A stretch of 6,170 bases of DNA from Clostridiales bacterium (GTDB taxonomy: Bacteria; Bacillota; Clostridia; Lachnospirales; WQUN01), in assembly GCA_031269415.1 (NCBI GenBank), contig JAISZF010000152.1:1-6170 (forward strand), given 5' to 3'. The notes beneath the pieces are model-generated. The model saw only the letters and a list, made by a program, of their open reading frames with translations. It was not told the DNA's origin and searched no databases. The translations under genes and the position numbers were made by a program. This document shows positions 5,419-6,170 of this stretch, one piece after another; the first letter of the stretch is position 1, and each line of letters starts with the position of its first letter.

Positions 5419-5432
5419 TGTAAACGTTTACA
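5419..5432. promoter_or_regulatory. LacI-type operator O4 (permease), perfect palindrome; also a cre match
   Basis: TGTAAACGTTTACA is a perfect 14-base palindrome with central CG, lying between the kinase stop and the permease start. It is the best copy of the dyad seen at O1-O3. It also fits the Bacillota catabolite-repression (CcpA cre) consensus TGWAANCGNTNWCA, so control by the local regulator, CcpA or both is possible. Two tandem GGTAA half-sites (5393-5397 and 5400-5404) precede it. No clear promoter was found; TTGGTA at 5398-5403 is a weak -35 candidate that would place O4 over the -10. Confidence 0.75.
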
Positions 5433-5501
5433 GGAATTCCGTTCCGCGTCATTTCAATTCAAAATATGGAACAGGCCAGTTTTAATCGGAGGGAGATCAT
5501 T

Positions 5502-6170
5502 ATGGGAGCGGATGGCGGATTCAGACAGGACAACACACTAGCGAGGCGCTTTATACGCGCGGTTACGCAGTACAAATCTTTGTATTTAATGCTGCTACCC
5601 GGATTATTATTTATTATTATATTCAATTATACGCCCATGTTTGGCTTAGCTATCGCGTTCCAGGATTACCGTATTGTCAAGGGCGTTTTCGGCAGCAAGT
5701 TTGTCGGTTTGGATAACTTCATTTATTTGTTTAAGTCCATACAGTTTCAGTACGCTCTTAAAAATACACTCATTATCAGTCTCTATAAAATACTTTTCGG
5801 ATTCCCCATTCCGATCATACTGGCGTTGCTATTGAATGAAGTTAGGGCTCGTTTTTTCAAAAAGACAGTTCAGACTATATTGTATCTGCCGCACTTTCTG
5901 TCATGGATTATCATGTTCGGCCTAGTGTTTAACTTGGTCAAGGAATATGGGGCTGTAAATTACATAGTGCGGATGTTCGGAGGCAAAACGATCTTCTTTT
6001 TATCAGACACCCAGTATTTTCGTTGGATCATCGTTATATCTGACGTCTGGAAAGAGATGGGCTGGAACGCGATTATTTATTTGGCGGCGCTGGCAGCGGT
6101 ATCGCAGGAATTGTATGAAGCCGCCGTCATAGACGGCGCCAGCCGGGTGAAATGCATGTTGTATATTTCT
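5502..6170 (+). CDS. ABC sugar transporter permease, LplB/YteP type (3' end outside window)
   Basis: The first 223 residues of an inner-membrane permease of the CUT1 (oligosaccharide) ABC class are present; full proteins are about 290-320 residues. A short polar N-terminus is followed by hydrophobic segments near 27-53, 88-112, 124-146 and 175-200. The YEAAVIDGASR segment (205-215) is the cytoplasmic EAA loop that contacts the ATPase subunit. The features FNYTPMFGLAIAFQDY, FVGLDNF and LYLPHFLSWII are typical of the LplB/YteP subgroup, whose members carry pectin- or host-glycan-derived oligosaccharides in Bacillota. GGAGG at 5488-5492 lies nine bases before the ATG. Operator O4 upstream ties it to the regulon. 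A second permease and a solute-binding lipoprotein would be expected next, beyond the window. Substrate is unknown. Confidence 0.9.
   Translation, partial: MGADGGFRQDNTLARRFIRAVTQYKSLYLMLLPGLLFIIIFNYTPMFGLAIAFQDYRIVKGVFGSKFVGLDNFIYLFKSIQFQYALKNTLIISLYKILFGFPIPIILALLLNEVRARFFKKTVQTILYLPHFLSWIIMFGLVFNLVKEYGAVNYIVRMFGGKTIFFLSDTQYFRWIIVISDVWKEMGWNAIIYLAALAAVSQELYEAAVIDGASRVKCMLYIS

Overview
The window looks like a piece of a Bacillota chromosome, most likely from the Clostridia. The reasons are strong GGAGG-type ribosome binding sites, textbook sigma-A promoters in AT-rich spacers, moderate GC, a LacI-type regulator with matching operators, and a LplB-type oligosaccharide permease. No rRNA or marker gene is present, so the assignment is inference.

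Left part (1-1430): the window opens inside a decayed IS66-family transposase. Its reading frame loses family resemblance near base 180. Directly after the break comes an extended -10 promoter, then a complete AAA/DUF4143 ATPase gene. This part looks like accessory DNA and has no visible functional link to the rest.

Centre and right (1447-6170): a sugar-utilisation locus. A leftward gene encodes an epimerase closer to D-allulose-6-phosphate 3-epimerase (AlsE) than to housekeeping ribulose-phosphate epimerase. It is transcribed divergently from a rightward set: a nucleoside-hydrolase-family protein, a LacI-family regulator overlapping it by four bases, a ROK kinase that resembles D-allose kinase (AlsK), and a truncated ABC permease of the LplB/YteP type that runs off the end.

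The most informative non-coding signal is one dyad, roughly GTAAA-CG-TTTAC, present four times: over the predicted start point of each divergent promoter, just upstream of the kinase, and just upstream of the permease. This makes a self-contained LacI regulon predictable from the sequence alone. The inferred route is import of a glycoside or nucleoside-like compound, release of a free sugar by the hydrolase, phosphorylation by the kinase, and epimerisation to fructose-6-phosphate. An isomerase and the other transporter parts are not in the window. The pairing of a nucleoside hydrolase with allose/allulose-type enzymes is the most unusual biochemical suggestion here, and its substrate is not known.

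No CRISPR array, tRNA, rRNA, intact mobile element or riboswitch was recognised. There is no gene-free stretch longer than 300 bases.
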